Shown here piece by piece: positions 7,955-15,866 of a stretch of DNA of 39,877 nt. This stretch comes from CAZXCQ01 sp964639275 (GTDB lineage: Bacteria > Desulfobacterota > DSM-4660 > Desulfatiglandales > Desulfatiglandaceae): the NCBI GenBank assembly GCA_964639275.1, contig CAZXCQ010000012.1, positions 1 to 39,877 on the forward strand, given 5' to 3'. Position 1 is the first letter of the stretch, and every line of letters starts with the position of its first letter. The notes under the pieces are model-generated. The model was not told the DNA's origin and ran no database searches. It saw only the letters and a program-made list of their open reading frames with translations. A program made the position numbers and the translations under genes.

Positions 7955-9527
7955 GGCCAATGTCTTCACCGCCCTCAAGTTCCAGACCCAAAAGCCCACA
8001 ATACAAGGCCTCTTTGAACTCCGCCTGAATGAGCTGCGCGTCCCAGAGAACCGGGCACTCCCCCTTCCACCGTTCACGTAGGAAGCTCTTGAGATGAATC
8101 AGACCCTCATTGGCAAAAAAGTCCCCACGCTCATACAGGTGAGCCGTAACTCTTTCCCCACAGAAGGTGCCCTGACACGAGCCTTTGCCCATCCGGCTGC
8201 GGAGCCCGATGGCCCGAAGGTCCAGTTTGTCACCCTGTTCCTGAATCGACCCGATGACGTTGTCTATGATGCTCTTGGGCAAGATCTCGCATTCGCAAAG
8301 GGGCTGGTTTTCCGGCCCCCTTCCTTTTAGCCAGAGTCTTGGGCCCAACGCCGGTTCGGTCCACATGCCTGCCGGGGTGGAGGGCAGGGGCTCGGTTCGG
8401 GTCACGCAGGGATCTGTAATTCCCATCCGCTTACATACCAGATCGGCCGTCTTCTCTGCCATAAAACGGAAGGTCGTAAGCTTGCCCCCGGGAATGGTTG
8501 CGAGATTCTCCAGACCCTCTTGAATGTGATCCAGGAGAGTGAAACCCCGGCTGATGGAACGGTCGTTGTCTTCAGATCCCGGTTTGAGAAGAGGCCTGAC
8601 ACCGGAAAAGGCGCGGATATACCGAACGGTGTCCAGGGCAGGGAGCATTGCCGCGCCCTCCTTGACAATCAGATCAACCTCCTCAACCGTTGGCCTGATT
8701 TGCTCCAAAGAGTCAATTCGCATTGAGGTTGTTCCCATGATGGACACCGTCCCGCCCGGGACCAGGATGTCACCGTCTGCAGGCGGCCGCAGACGGTTGA
8801 CGACCCGCTTTGTGATCCTCCTGTCGGTTACCAGGAGGCTTCCTTTTGAAAAAAGGATATCGATCGACACGCCGGCCAAAACGGCCACTTCACCGGCCCA
8901 GGCCCCAGAGGCATTCACCACCTCCTGCGGTTCGACAATTATCTCCTTTCCGGTTTTCATGTCTTGAAGGAGGGCTGCCACGATGCGGTTGCCGCTCTTT
9001 TTGAAGCCCACCACTTTGGTATGTTTTAGCAACTGGGTCCCCAGTTGCTGGGCCTGGGAGATGTTTTCAAGGGAGAGTTTGAAGGGGTCGATTGAGGCGT
9101 CTTTCACAAGATAGACGGCGATTGTTTTTTGGGAAAGGGCAGGTTCAAGTTCCAGGGCCTCATTGATGTCCAGGGCCTTGACCGGGATTCCGCATTGCTC
9201 ACACAGATGGGGAAAATCGGCAACATACCTCTCGTCATCTCCCTCAATCGCCACAAACAGGCCGCCGGTGTCTTCGATGCAGTGGGGGGCCAGTCTCTTT
9301 AGGAGTTCACTTTCTTCCCGGCATTCTCTTGCAACCGCCTGATCTGTCGATACATAGCGCCCCCCGCTGTGGAGCAGCCCGTGGTTACCGCCGGATGCAC
9401 CGGAGTTGATGTCGCCTTTTTCTGCCAAGATGCATTGAACGCCACGGAGGGCCAAGTCCCTGGCAAGGCCTGTACCGGTGGCTCCCCCGCCGACTATCAG
9501 TACCTGTGTTTCCACGTAATCACTCAC
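7947..9527 (-). CDS. glpA: Anaerobic glycerol-3-phosphate dehydrogenase subunit A
   Basis: A 526-residue FAD-dependent oxidoreductase that carries the catalytic site for glycerol 3-phosphate. The FAD motif is VLIVGGGATGTGLARDLALR near the N-terminus. The C-terminal BFD-like iron-sulphur domain is intact, with Cys411 and Cys413 (CEC) and Cys451 and Cys456 (CQGTFC), the expected [2Fe-2S] ligands. This domain separates GlpA from the aerobic GlpD. The start is GTG at 9527 with little Shine-Dalgarno; a GTG four codons later is an alternative. It heads the operon, divergent from glpR, and is probably controlled by it. With glpB it would connect imported glycerol (after a kinase located elsewhere) to respiration. 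Confidence 0.92.
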   Translation of the reverse strand: MSDYVETQVLIVGGGATGTGLARDLALRGVQCILAEKGDINSGASGGNHGLLHSGGRYVSTDQAVARECREESELLKRLAPHCIEDTGGLFVAIEGDDERYVADFPHLCEQCGIPVKALDINEALELEPALSQKTIAVYLVKDASIDPFKLSLENISQAQQLGTQLLKHTKVVGFKKSGNRIVAALLQDMKTGKEIIVEPQEVVNASGAWAGEVAVLAGVSIDILFSKGSLLVTDRRITKRVVNRLRPPADGDILVPGGTVSIMGTTSMRIDSLEQIRPTVEEVDLIVKEGAAMLPALDTVRYIRAFSGVRPLLKPGSEDNDRSISRGFTLLDHIQEGLENLATIPGGKLTTFRFMAEKTADLVCKRMGITDPCVTRTEPLPSTPAGMWTEPALGPRLWLKGRGPENQPLCECEILPKSIIDNVIGSIQEQGDKLDLRAIGLRSRMGKGSCQGTFCGERVTAHLYERGDFFANEGLIHLKSFLRERWKGECPVLWDAQLIQAEFKEALYCGLLGLELEGGEDIGHD

Positions 9528-9590
9528 TGTCGGTTAGGTGCGGACCCATGGATCAAAAAAAGTCCTGCTGGCATCTAAGAATTTCCAAAT

Positions 9591-9619
9591 CCTTTAAAAC
9601 AGAAAATTGGACGTGTCAA
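9591..9619 (-). promoter_or_regulatory. Candidate glpA promoter
   Basis: On the minus strand a perfect -35 hexamer TTGACA (9619-9614) is followed after 17 bases by a weak -10, TAAAGG (9596-9591). The match of the -10 is poor, so activation or another -10 nearby (TTTAAA) is possible. It lies about 65 bp upstream of the glpA start codon. Confidence 0.45.
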
Positions 9620-9652
9620 CTAAAAATTTTCACATTTTTACATTTAGCTTGA

Positions 9653-9668
9653 ATAAATGTTCATTTAT
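9653..9668. promoter_or_regulatory. Palindrome upstream of glpA, GlpR-like operator candidate
   Basis: A perfect inverted repeat ATAAATG-TT-CATTTAT. Within it AATGTTCATT agrees at nine of ten positions with the half-site WATKYTYGWW known for E. coli GlpR. It lies about 35 bp upstream of the candidate glpA -35. Assignment to GlpR is an inference. Confidence 0.4.
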
Positions 9669-9705
9669 GAAAAAATATCGTGAAGATATGTGTTCCGCGT
9701 TTGGG

Positions 9706-9723
9706 TTACCCCCTATGGGGTAA
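9706..9723. repeat. Inverted repeat upstream of glpA
   Basis: A perfect 7-bp inverted repeat, TTACCCC and GGGGTAA, with a CTAT centre. It may be an operator or a small hairpin; nothing more can be said. Confidence 0.4.
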
Positions 9724-10014
9724 TCACCAGGCAGTCATTTTTCACGGGGTAAGACCTCAGGGGATCAACGATTCTTGGTCTGCCTTCAAAAAACCTGCTT
9801 GTCTTAACGCTATTTTTGGATTAAATTGGATGTATTGTATCTTCTCAACAAATCGGGGCAAATGATTTCTGAGACTGCCTTTCTGGATTTCTCCGCAGGG
9901 CCTGCCTTTGGCTTGAACAGGGGCGGGAATCCAGGAGCCAAACCGCTGCTATTGAGATGTTACGATATATTATTCTATATTATAGGAAGAACTTAGTTCG
10001 CTTTGCTCACAACC

Positions 10015-10094
10015 GGAATGTGGAAATGATCGAACACCGGAACAATCGGTTTTGGGGAATTGACGGAATGGTCTATTGGGAAAATCCACATTCC
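10015..10094. repeat. Inverted repeat with 60-nt loop in glp control region
   Basis: GGAATGTGGA (10015-10024) is the exact reverse complement of TCCACATTCC (10085-10094). The interior is not obviously paired. It could be the ends of a small inserted element or a long-stem RNA. Confidence 0.4.
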
Positions 10095-10265
10095 ATTATT
10101 CCATGCGGCTGGCATAAAGAAAATGCCATTAAAAACCCTTTATTTCAATAAGTTATACAATTTCTGAGACGTTAAATTATTCCGGCCGTGCCGGAGTGGG
10201 TGGCCACCAGCGTTAAGGGGATGCAACTATTTGGAGAAGTGAGGGAGCTTTCCGTTCTGAACCTT

Positions 10266-10295
10266 CCAGCCAATCTGGCCACAGGGATTGGCTGG
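10266..10295. repeat. Strong hairpin upstream of glpR
   Basis: CCAGCCAATC (10266-10275) pairs perfectly with GATTGGCTGG (10286-10295), and flanking bases extend the stem by a few more pairs. It is followed by GGGGAATTTT, not a clean T-run, so termination is possible but weak. It ends about 15 bp before the candidate glpR -35. Confidence 0.55.
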
Positions 10296-10309
10296 AGGGG
10301 AATTTTCGC

Positions 10310-10338
10310 TTGTGAAATTCACAGGTTAATGATATATT
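10310..10338 (+). promoter_or_regulatory. Candidate glpR promoter
   Basis: A -35 TTGTGA (10310-10315) and a -10 TATATT (10333-10338) are separated by exactly 17 bases, placing transcription start near 10345, about 65 bp before the glpR ATG. The -35 is embedded in a palindrome (10311-10323). Confidence 0.55.
10311..10323. promoter_or_regulatory. Palindrome over the glpR -35, autoregulatory operator candidate
   Basis: TGTGAA-A-TTCACA is a perfect odd-centred inverted repeat covering most of the -35 and the start of the spacer. A second perfect palindrome, TTGTATACAA (10341-10350), lies at the expected start of transcription. Binding at either would block the promoter. The first resembles half of a Rex site but has a 1-base instead of a 4-base spacer, so Rex is unlikely. 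Confidence 0.4.
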
Positions 10339-10409
10339 AATTGTATACAAAGATACGCTTGACGATCTGTGGCCTGTCCAAGAATGGAAAATATCTGTGA
10401 GGAATTGAA

Positions 10410-11291
10410 ATGATATATAGAAATGACCGCGGAGATTTCGGTGCAGGCAGGATCGACCTTGGGCGCGATGTGAACGGCAGGGGACGGTCAGTGGTTCTTC
10501 GCCAAAAAAAGATCCTGGATCTGGTACGAGGCCAGGGATTTGTTTCCATAGACGCCCTTGCCCAGAACTTTATGTTAACACCGCAGACCATTCGGCGTGA
10601 TATTAACGAACTCTGCAAGAGGGGTCTGGTGCGCCGGTATCATGGCGGGGCGGGTCTGCCATCCAGTGTCGAAAACGTGGCATACACCATCCGCAAGGTC
10701 TTCTGTTTGGCAGGAAAGATTCAAATAGCTCGTCTGCTGGCCCGCCATATTCCGAACCAGGCATCCCTTTTTATCGACATAGGGACAACCACAGAGGAAG
10801 TTGCCAAGGCCTTGCTGGATCACAAAGGGCTCAGGATTATAACGAACAACCTCAATGTGGCGACAATTTTGTGTCAGAATGCGAGCTTTGAGGTGATTGT
10901 TACAGGCGGTGTGGTGCGCACCCGGGACAGGGGGGTTACAGGGGAGGCGACTATTGACTTTATCAAGCAGTTCAAGACCGATTTTGGCGTCATTAGTGTG
11001 AGCGGGATCGATTCCGATGGCACGCTGCTGGACTTCGATTATCACGAGATCCGTGTCGGACAGGCCATAATCGCAAATTCCCGTAAGGTGTTTCTTGTGG
11101 CTGATCACACCAAGTTCGGCCGGGAGGCCATGGTCCGACTCTGCAACATACGGGAGGTTGACGCCCTTTTTACAGATCGAAGACCGTTACCTGCTATGTG
11201 TGAAATGCTTTCCGCAGCCGACGTCAAGCTCTACACGGCCGACGCGGAATTAGAGGCTGATTCAAAGCCCGAGGTGGAGGCACCCCAATAG
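10410..11291 (+). CDS. glpR: DeoR-family repressor, probable glycerol regulator
   Basis: A 293-residue regulator. A DeoR-type winged helix-turn-helix spans about residues 30-85 (KKILDLVRGQGFVSIDALAQ, then LTPQTIRRDINELCKRG), followed by the DeoR sugar-phosphate sensor domain with the phosphate-loop motif DIGTTTEEVA. It is about 40 residues longer than E. coli GlpR: some 28 extra at the N-terminus and an acidic tail. The long N-terminus is supported by a GAGG site seven bases before the ATG at 10410; a GTG near 10491 would give the usual length. Divergence from the glp operon and the HTH match to GlpR point to control of glycerol genes, most likely derepressed by glycerol 3-phosphate. No neighbour follows it on its strand. 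Confidence 0.85.
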   Translation: MIYRNDRGDFGAGRIDLGRDVNGRGRSVVLRQKKILDLVRGQGFVSIDALAQNFMLTPQTIRRDINELCKRGLVRRYHGGAGLPSSVENVAYTIRKVFCLAGKIQIARLLARHIPNQASLFIDIGTTTEEVAKALLDHKGLRIITNNLNVATILCQNASFEVIVTGGVVRTRDRGVTGEATIDFIKQFKTDFGVISVSGIDSDGTLLDFDYHEIRVGQAIIANSRKVFLVADHTKFGREAMVRLCNIREVDALFTDRRPLPAMCEMLSAADVKLYTADAELEADSKPEVEAPQ

Positions 11292-11398
11292 ATATGTAAA
11301 CGGGATTGGGCGTAAAAGCCCCATAGGCGTCACAGCTCCGGCGAGATTGTAACCCCCGGAGATGCCCAGGGATGATGAGCCCTTCACCCTGATTTCTC

Positions 11399-11821
11399 CT
11401 ATTCGCCATCGCCAATGATCTTGACCAAAACGCGTTTTTTTCTGCGGCCGTCGAATTCACCATAGAAGATCTGTTCCCATGGGCCAAAATCCAGTTTCCC
11501 CTCGGTGACAGCAACGACCACCTCTCTACCCATGATCTGCCGCTTCAGATGGGCGTCGGCATTATCTTCACTCACATTGTGTCTATACTGAGAGACGGGT
11601 TCGTGTGGTGCAAGTCCCTCCAGCCAGAGTTCATAATCGTGATGAAGTCCCGACTCATCGTCATTTATAAACACAGATGCGGTAATATGCATGGCATTGA
11701 CAAGACAGATCCCTTCGGTAATTCCGCTTTTCCTCAGACATTCCTCAACCTGGGGGGTGATGTTGATGAAGCCCCGTCTGGCGGGGACATTAAACCAAAG
11801 TTCCTTGCGGTAGCTTTTCAT
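11399..11821 (-). CDS. YjbQ family protein (UPF0047)
   Basis: A 140-residue protein of the YjbQ/UPF0047 family. The conserved core is visible: HITASVFINDDESGL near the middle, then DNADAHLKRQIMGREV and a GPWEQIFYGEFDG segment towards the end. E. coli YjbQ shows weak thiamine-phosphate synthase activity in vitro, but the physiological role is unknown. The conserved His and Asp residues suggest a metal site. It is a single gene on the minus strand, convergent with glpR across about 107 bp, with no clear operon partner. Confidence 0.88.
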   Translation of the reverse strand: MKSYRKELWFNVPARRGFINITPQVEECLRKSGITEGICLVNAMHITASVFINDDESGLHHDYELWLEGLAPHEPVSQYRHNVSEDNADAHLKRQIMGREVVVAVTEGKLDFGPWEQIFYGEFDGRRKKRVLVKIIGDGE

Positions 11822-11984
11822 CTCATGCTCCTTTCAGGTAATATGGAGGTAGGGTCGACTTCCAGGGGCACGGGCATCATAAGCCTAACTTGAGTCCTGA
11901 GGATCATATTTCAAGAAGCCCCGCGGTGTAAACGGAAAAGATTGGACTCCGGGGTGTCTGTGGACTATAAAAAGGGTTTGAAAA

Positions 11985-12026
11985 GGAGCAACGTTTTAGC
12001 CTTTTGAAACCAGGGGAATGGGGCAT
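11985..12026 (-). repeat. Palindromic dispersed repeat, half copy 3
   Basis: ACGTTTTAGCCTTTTGAAAC then AGGGGAATGGGGC matches one outer arm and one inner arm of the element at 4262-4357 (as its reverse complement) and of the copy at 34957-35053. It runs into the pdxA start codon, and the AGGGG inside it acts as the pdxA ribosome-binding site. Confidence 0.6.
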
Positions 12027-13056
12027 GACAGATCTTCCACTTATAGGGATCACCATGGGGGATCCTGCCGGTGTTGGACCAGAGATTATCGTCAAGGCGC
12101 TGGCCGATAGCACGATCTATGAGTCTTGTCGGCCGGTGGTCCTGGGAGATAAGGAGGTCCTCTTTTCGACCATTAAGAGGGCCCGGGAGGAGATCTCGCT
12201 GGATGTCATTCCGATTCCCTCCATGGCCAATCCATACCCGGGAAAGATAGACCTGATAGCCCTATCTCGATTGAAAAAGGGAGACATCCTGCCAGGCAGC
12301 CCCACGGTTGAAGGCGGTAGGGCAATGGTGGAATATGTCATCCGGGCAGTGGAATTGAGCCAAAGGGGGGAGCTTGCGGCCATGGTAACCTGTCCCATCA
12401 GCAAGGCCCTGATGCATCAGGCAGGATATTTCTACGAGGGACACACACAACTCATATCACAGCTTACTGACACACCCGACAGTGTGATGATGCTGGCAGG
12501 GGCGAGGTTGCGGGTAGCGCTGGTGACCATTCATTGTGCGTTCAAAAGGGTTCCCGCGCTTCTGGATACTGAACGGATCTACAAGGCGATCACCGTGACG
12601 GCCAGGGCCCTCCAGGGAGACCTGGGAATTGAAAGGCCACGGCTGGCGGTGGCAGGGCTTAATCCGCATGCCGGAGAGTTGGGTCTATTTGGCATGGAGG
12701 ATGAAAGGATCATTAGGCCGGCAGTGGACCGGGCAAGGGATCAGGGTTACGATGTAGCGGGCCCGCTCCCTTCCGACACCCTTTTTTATCAAGCCGCCAA
12801 TGGCCGGTTCGACGCGGTGGTGGCCATGTATCATGATCAGGGCCTGATACCCCTAAAGCTTCTCCATTTTTCCGATGCGGTAAATATCACCCTGGGCCTC
12901 CCCATTATAAGGACATCGGTGGACCACGGGACGGCCTATGATATCGCCGGGACTGGAAAGGTTGACCCATCCAGTCTAAAGGCGGCTATCGGTATGGCGG
13001 TGACAATGGTCAGGAATAGGAGCGGTGGATCGATCCCATGTCTTCTGGATACATAA
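12025..13056 (+). CDS. pdxA: 4-hydroxythreonine-4-phosphate dehydrogenase
   Basis: A 343-residue enzyme of the DXP-dependent pyridoxal phosphate pathway, oxidising 4-phosphohydroxy-L-threonine with NAD. Family motifs are clear: GITMGDPAGVGPEI at the start, YEGHTQLI (metal His), GLNPHAGE and AMYHDQGLIPLK (further metal His and substrate region). The frame is open from a TTG at 12004, but ATG 12025 has AGGGG eight bases upstream and begins just before the first motif. That leader is provided by a dispersed repeat. The last 19 bases overlap the start of uvrA, suggesting co-transcription. PdxA homologues also occur in unrelated catabolic clusters, but nothing here suggests that. Confidence 0.93.
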   Translation: MTDLPLIGITMGDPAGVGPEIIVKALADSTIYESCRPVVLGDKEVLFSTIKRAREEISLDVIPIPSMANPYPGKIDLIALSRLKKGDILPGSPTVEGGRAMVEYVIRAVELSQRGELAAMVTCPISKALMHQAGYFYEGHTQLISQLTDTPDSVMMLAGARLRVALVTIHCAFKRVPALLDTERIYKAITVTARALQGDLGIERPRLAVAGLNPHAGELGLFGMEDERIIRPAVDRARDQGYDVAGPLPSDTLFYQAANGRFDAVVAMYHDQGLIPLKLLHFSDAVNITLGLPIIRTSVDHGTAYDIAGTGKVDPSSLKAAIGMAVTMVRNRSGGSIPCLLDT

Positions 13057-15866
13057 AGATAAGGGGCGCGAGACAGCACAACCTCAAGGATCTCTCTTTG
13101 GACATCCCCAGAGACAGGCTGGTGGTGATTACAGGACTGTCCGGTTCCGGCAAGTCCTCGCTTGCCTTTGATACCATCTACGCCGAGGGCCAGCGGAGAT
13201 ATGTGGAATCACTTTCGGCATATGCCCGGCAGTTCCTCGAACAGATGGACAAACCCGAAGTGGATTCGATTGAAGGACTTTCTCCTGCCATATCCATTGA
13301 ACAGAGGAGCTCGAGCCGGAATCCCCGGTCTACGGTTGGAACGGTCACCGAGATATACGACTATTTGCGAATATTGTTCGCCAGGGTTGGGCAACCCCAT
13401 TGCCCGAAATGTGATCTTGAAATCAGTTCGCAGACCACTCAACAGATCGTGGATCGGATTATAGGGCTGGAAGAGGGGACAAAGGTACAGATTCTGGCCC
13501 CCCTGGTAGAGGGCCGGAAAGGAGAGTATATCCAGCTACTTCAACGTCTCCGAAAGGATGGCTTTTCACGGGTCAAGGTAGACGGGGAGGTCCGGCTATT
13601 GGAGGAGGATATCGTCCTTGAGAAGAATAAAAAACATGAGATCAGCGTGGTGGTGGACAGACTGATCATCAAGAAAGATATCCAGAGGCGTCTTACCGAC
13701 TCCATGGAACTCACCCTTTCCCTCTCTGACGGAAAGGCCATCCTTGAGATTCTGGGCTCTGGAGAGACCTTTTTTAGCCAAAAGGCGGCATGCCCCAGGT
13801 GCGGTATCAGCATTCCCGAACTGACTCCCCAGATGTTTTCATTTAATAACCCCCAGGGAGCGTGCGTTGATTGCAGCGGGTTGGGTACAAAACGGTATCT
13901 CGACCCGGACCTGATCGTGCCGGACCCCGACCTCTCTTTGAGAGAAGGTGCCATTGCCCCTTGGGCCAAAAGGCACTCCGTCTATTTTCAGCAGATGCTC
14001 GATTCCCTCTGTCAGCACTACAAGGTCGATGTCTACAGCCCATTCTCGGGCCTTTCAAAAGAGATCCAGCAGGCCTTCCTTTATGGTTCCGGGAAAGAAG
14101 AAATTCCCTTTTACTTTGAGAGGGATCACAGGAGATATTCCTACACCCGTCCCTTTGAGGGGGTTATTCCGAACCTGGAGAGACGCTATCATGAGACAGA
14201 ATCCTATCCGGTTCGGTATGAGATTGAAGAATATATGAGCATAAGAGAATGTCCCGGCTGCAAAGGGGCCAGGTTAGAACCGATCAGCCTGGCAGTCAGA
14301 GTGGGAGGAAAGTCTATTCACGAGATCACGGCACTATCCATCGGGAAGGCCCACGACTTTTTTCAAGATTTGAGACTGGCGCCCAGGGAGAAGCAGATTG
14401 CCCAGAGGGTTCTCAAGGAGATCAGGGGCCGACTCGGATTCCTGAAGAGTGTTGGGCTGGATTACCTGACTATCGATCGGTCCTCCGCAACGCTATCCGG
14501 GGGTGAGGACCAACGGATCAGGCTGGCCACTCAGATCAGTTCAGGGCTGGCCGGCGTGCTTTATGTCCTTGATGAGCCCAGCATAGGCCTCCACCAGAGG
14601 GACAACCTGAGGCTTTTGGAGAATCTGAGACATTTAAGGGATCTGGGCAATACGGTCCTGGTGGTGGAACATGACCCGGAGACCATTTTGTCTGCCGATT
14701 ATGTGGTTGATATGGGTCCTGGAGCGGGTCTGAAGGGGGGGCGTGTGGTGTTCCAGGGGACACCCGGGGAACTGAAGAGAGATCAGGAATCGCTGACCGG
14801 TCAGTATCTCTCAGGGAAGCGGGGTATCCCGATTCCTTGGTCAAGAAGGAACGGGAATGGAAAAACCATTGTGATTGAGGGCGCAATGGAGAACAACCTC
14901 AAGGAGATATTTGTCCAAATCCCTCTGGGCACCTTTACCTGCATCACCGGAGTATCCGGGTCCGGGAAGAGCAGCCTGATCAATGGCATCCTTTACCCCG
15001 CCCTTTGTCTGAAACTATACCGCTCCAAGAGAAAGGTCGGTCCGGTGAGATCCATCAGGGGCATTCACCACATCGACAAGGTGATCAACATCGACCAAAC
15101 TCCCATCGGTAAGACGCCTCGTTCCAACCCCGCCACCTATACGGGGGCCTTTACGCACATCCGCGAACTCTTCTCAATGCTGCCTGAATCAAGGGCAAGG
15201 GGGTACAAACCCGGTCGGTTTAGCTTTAATGTAAAGGGGGGGCGATGTGAGGCCTGCAAAGGCGATGGTATCATAAAGATAGAGATGCATTTTCTGCCGG
15301 ATGTCTATGTCAAGTGCGAGTCTTGCAGGGGGCTCCGTTACAATCGAGATACCTTAGAGATCAGATACAAGGGATCCACCATTGCGGATGTCCTGGATAT
15401 GACGGTAAACGAGGCATTTGCGTTTTTTGCGAATATACCGAGCATCAGAAACAGGCTAAAGACCCTTGTGGATGTCGGGCTTGGCTATATCAAATTGGGA
15501 CAACAGGCCACAACGCTTTCAGGGGGGGAGGCGCAACGGATAAAGCTCTCAAAAGAACTCAGTAAAAGAGACACGGGGAGGACGCTTTACCTCCTGGACG
15601 AACCGACCACAGGGCTTCATTTCGCCGATATCCAGAAGCTTCTTGAGGTCCTGAACTATCTGGTTGAGCTCAAGAATACCATTGTGGTTATCGAGCACAA
15701 TCTGGAAGTCATAAAAACGGCTGATTATATTATTGATCTTGGCCCGGAGGGGGGAGAAAGGGGTGGGTACGTTGTGGGCACGGGGACTCCCGAAGAGATT
15801 GCAGCGATCGAGGGCTCGTACACAGGCCAGTTTCTCAAGAATATCCTCTCTCTGGGAGCTCCCTGA
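13038..15866 (+). CDS. uvrA: Excinuclease ABC subunit A
   Basis: A 942-residue damage-recognition ATPase of nucleotide excision repair, full length for the family. Two ABC modules are present: Walker A GLSGSGKSS (about residues 33-41) with signature LSGGEDQRIRLA, and a second Walker A GVSGSGKSS (about 640) with signature LSGGEAQRIKLS. The two zinc modules have their ligands: Cys252, Cys255, Cys276, Cys279 and Cys737, Cys740, Cys760, Cys763. The first signature has Asp where most UvrA proteins have Ala, a mild change. It starts inside the end of pdxA, and its last 32 bases overlap the convergent rex gene. Confidence 0.97.
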   Translation: MSSGYIKIRGARQHNLKDLSLDIPRDRLVVITGLSGSGKSSLAFDTIYAEGQRRYVESLSAYARQFLEQMDKPEVDSIEGLSPAISIEQRSSSRNPRSTVGTVTEIYDYLRILFARVGQPHCPKCDLEISSQTTQQIVDRIIGLEEGTKVQILAPLVEGRKGEYIQLLQRLRKDGFSRVKVDGEVRLLEEDIVLEKNKKHEISVVVDRLIIKKDIQRRLTDSMELTLSLSDGKAILEILGSGETFFSQKAACPRCGISIPELTPQMFSFNNPQGACVDCSGLGTKRYLDPDLIVPDPDLSLREGAIAPWAKRHSVYFQQMLDSLCQHYKVDVYSPFSGLSKEIQQAFLYGSGKEEIPFYFERDHRRYSYTRPFEGVIPNLERRYHETESYPVRYEIEEYMSIRECPGCKGARLEPISLAVRVGGKSIHEITALSIGKAHDFFQDLRLAPREKQIAQRVLKEIRGRLGFLKSVGLDYLTIDRSSATLSGGEDQRIRLATQISSGLAGVLYVLDEPSIGLHQRDNLRLLENLRHLRDLGNTVLVVEHDPETILSADYVVDMGPGAGLKGGRVVFQGTPGELKRDQESLTGQYLSGKRGIPIPWSRRNGNGKTIVIEGAMENNLKEIFVQIPLGTFTCITGVSGSGKSSLINGILYPALCLKLYRSKRKVGPVRSIRGIHHIDKVINIDQTPIGKTPRSNPATYTGAFTHIRELFSMLPESRARGYKPGRFSFNVKGGRCEACKGDGIIKIEMHFLPDVYVKCESCRGLRYNRDTLEIRYKGSTIADVLDMTVNEAFAFFANIPSIRNRLKTLVDVGLGYIKLGQQATTLSGGEAQRIKLSKELSKRDTGRTLYLLDEPTTGLHFADIQKLLEVLNYLVELKNTIVVIEHNLEVIKTADYIIDLGPEGGERGGYVVGTGTPEEIAAIEGSYTGQFLKNILSLGAP

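Larger units (their letters stand above)
9528..10409. other. Long divergent control region between glpA and glpR
   Basis: About 880 bp without a convincing gene. It contains candidate promoters for both genes, several short palindromes that could be operators (9653-9668, 9706-9723, 10311-10323, 10341-10350), a 10-bp inverted repeat with a 60-nt loop (10015-10024 with 10085-10094) and a strong hairpin (10266-10295). The middle is AT-rich in places (9957-9995). Its length is well beyond what two simple promoters need. Confidence 0.6.

Noticed and set aside
10311..10323. TGTGAAATTCACA as a Rex or CRP site
   Set aside because: The spacer between the half-sites is 1 base, while Rex needs 4 and CRP 6.
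10221..10340. A 39-codon open frame starting at ATG 10221 with AGGGG before it
   Set aside because: The spacing to the ribosome-binding site is too short, it spans the strong hairpin and the glpR promoter, and the peptide resembles nothing I know.
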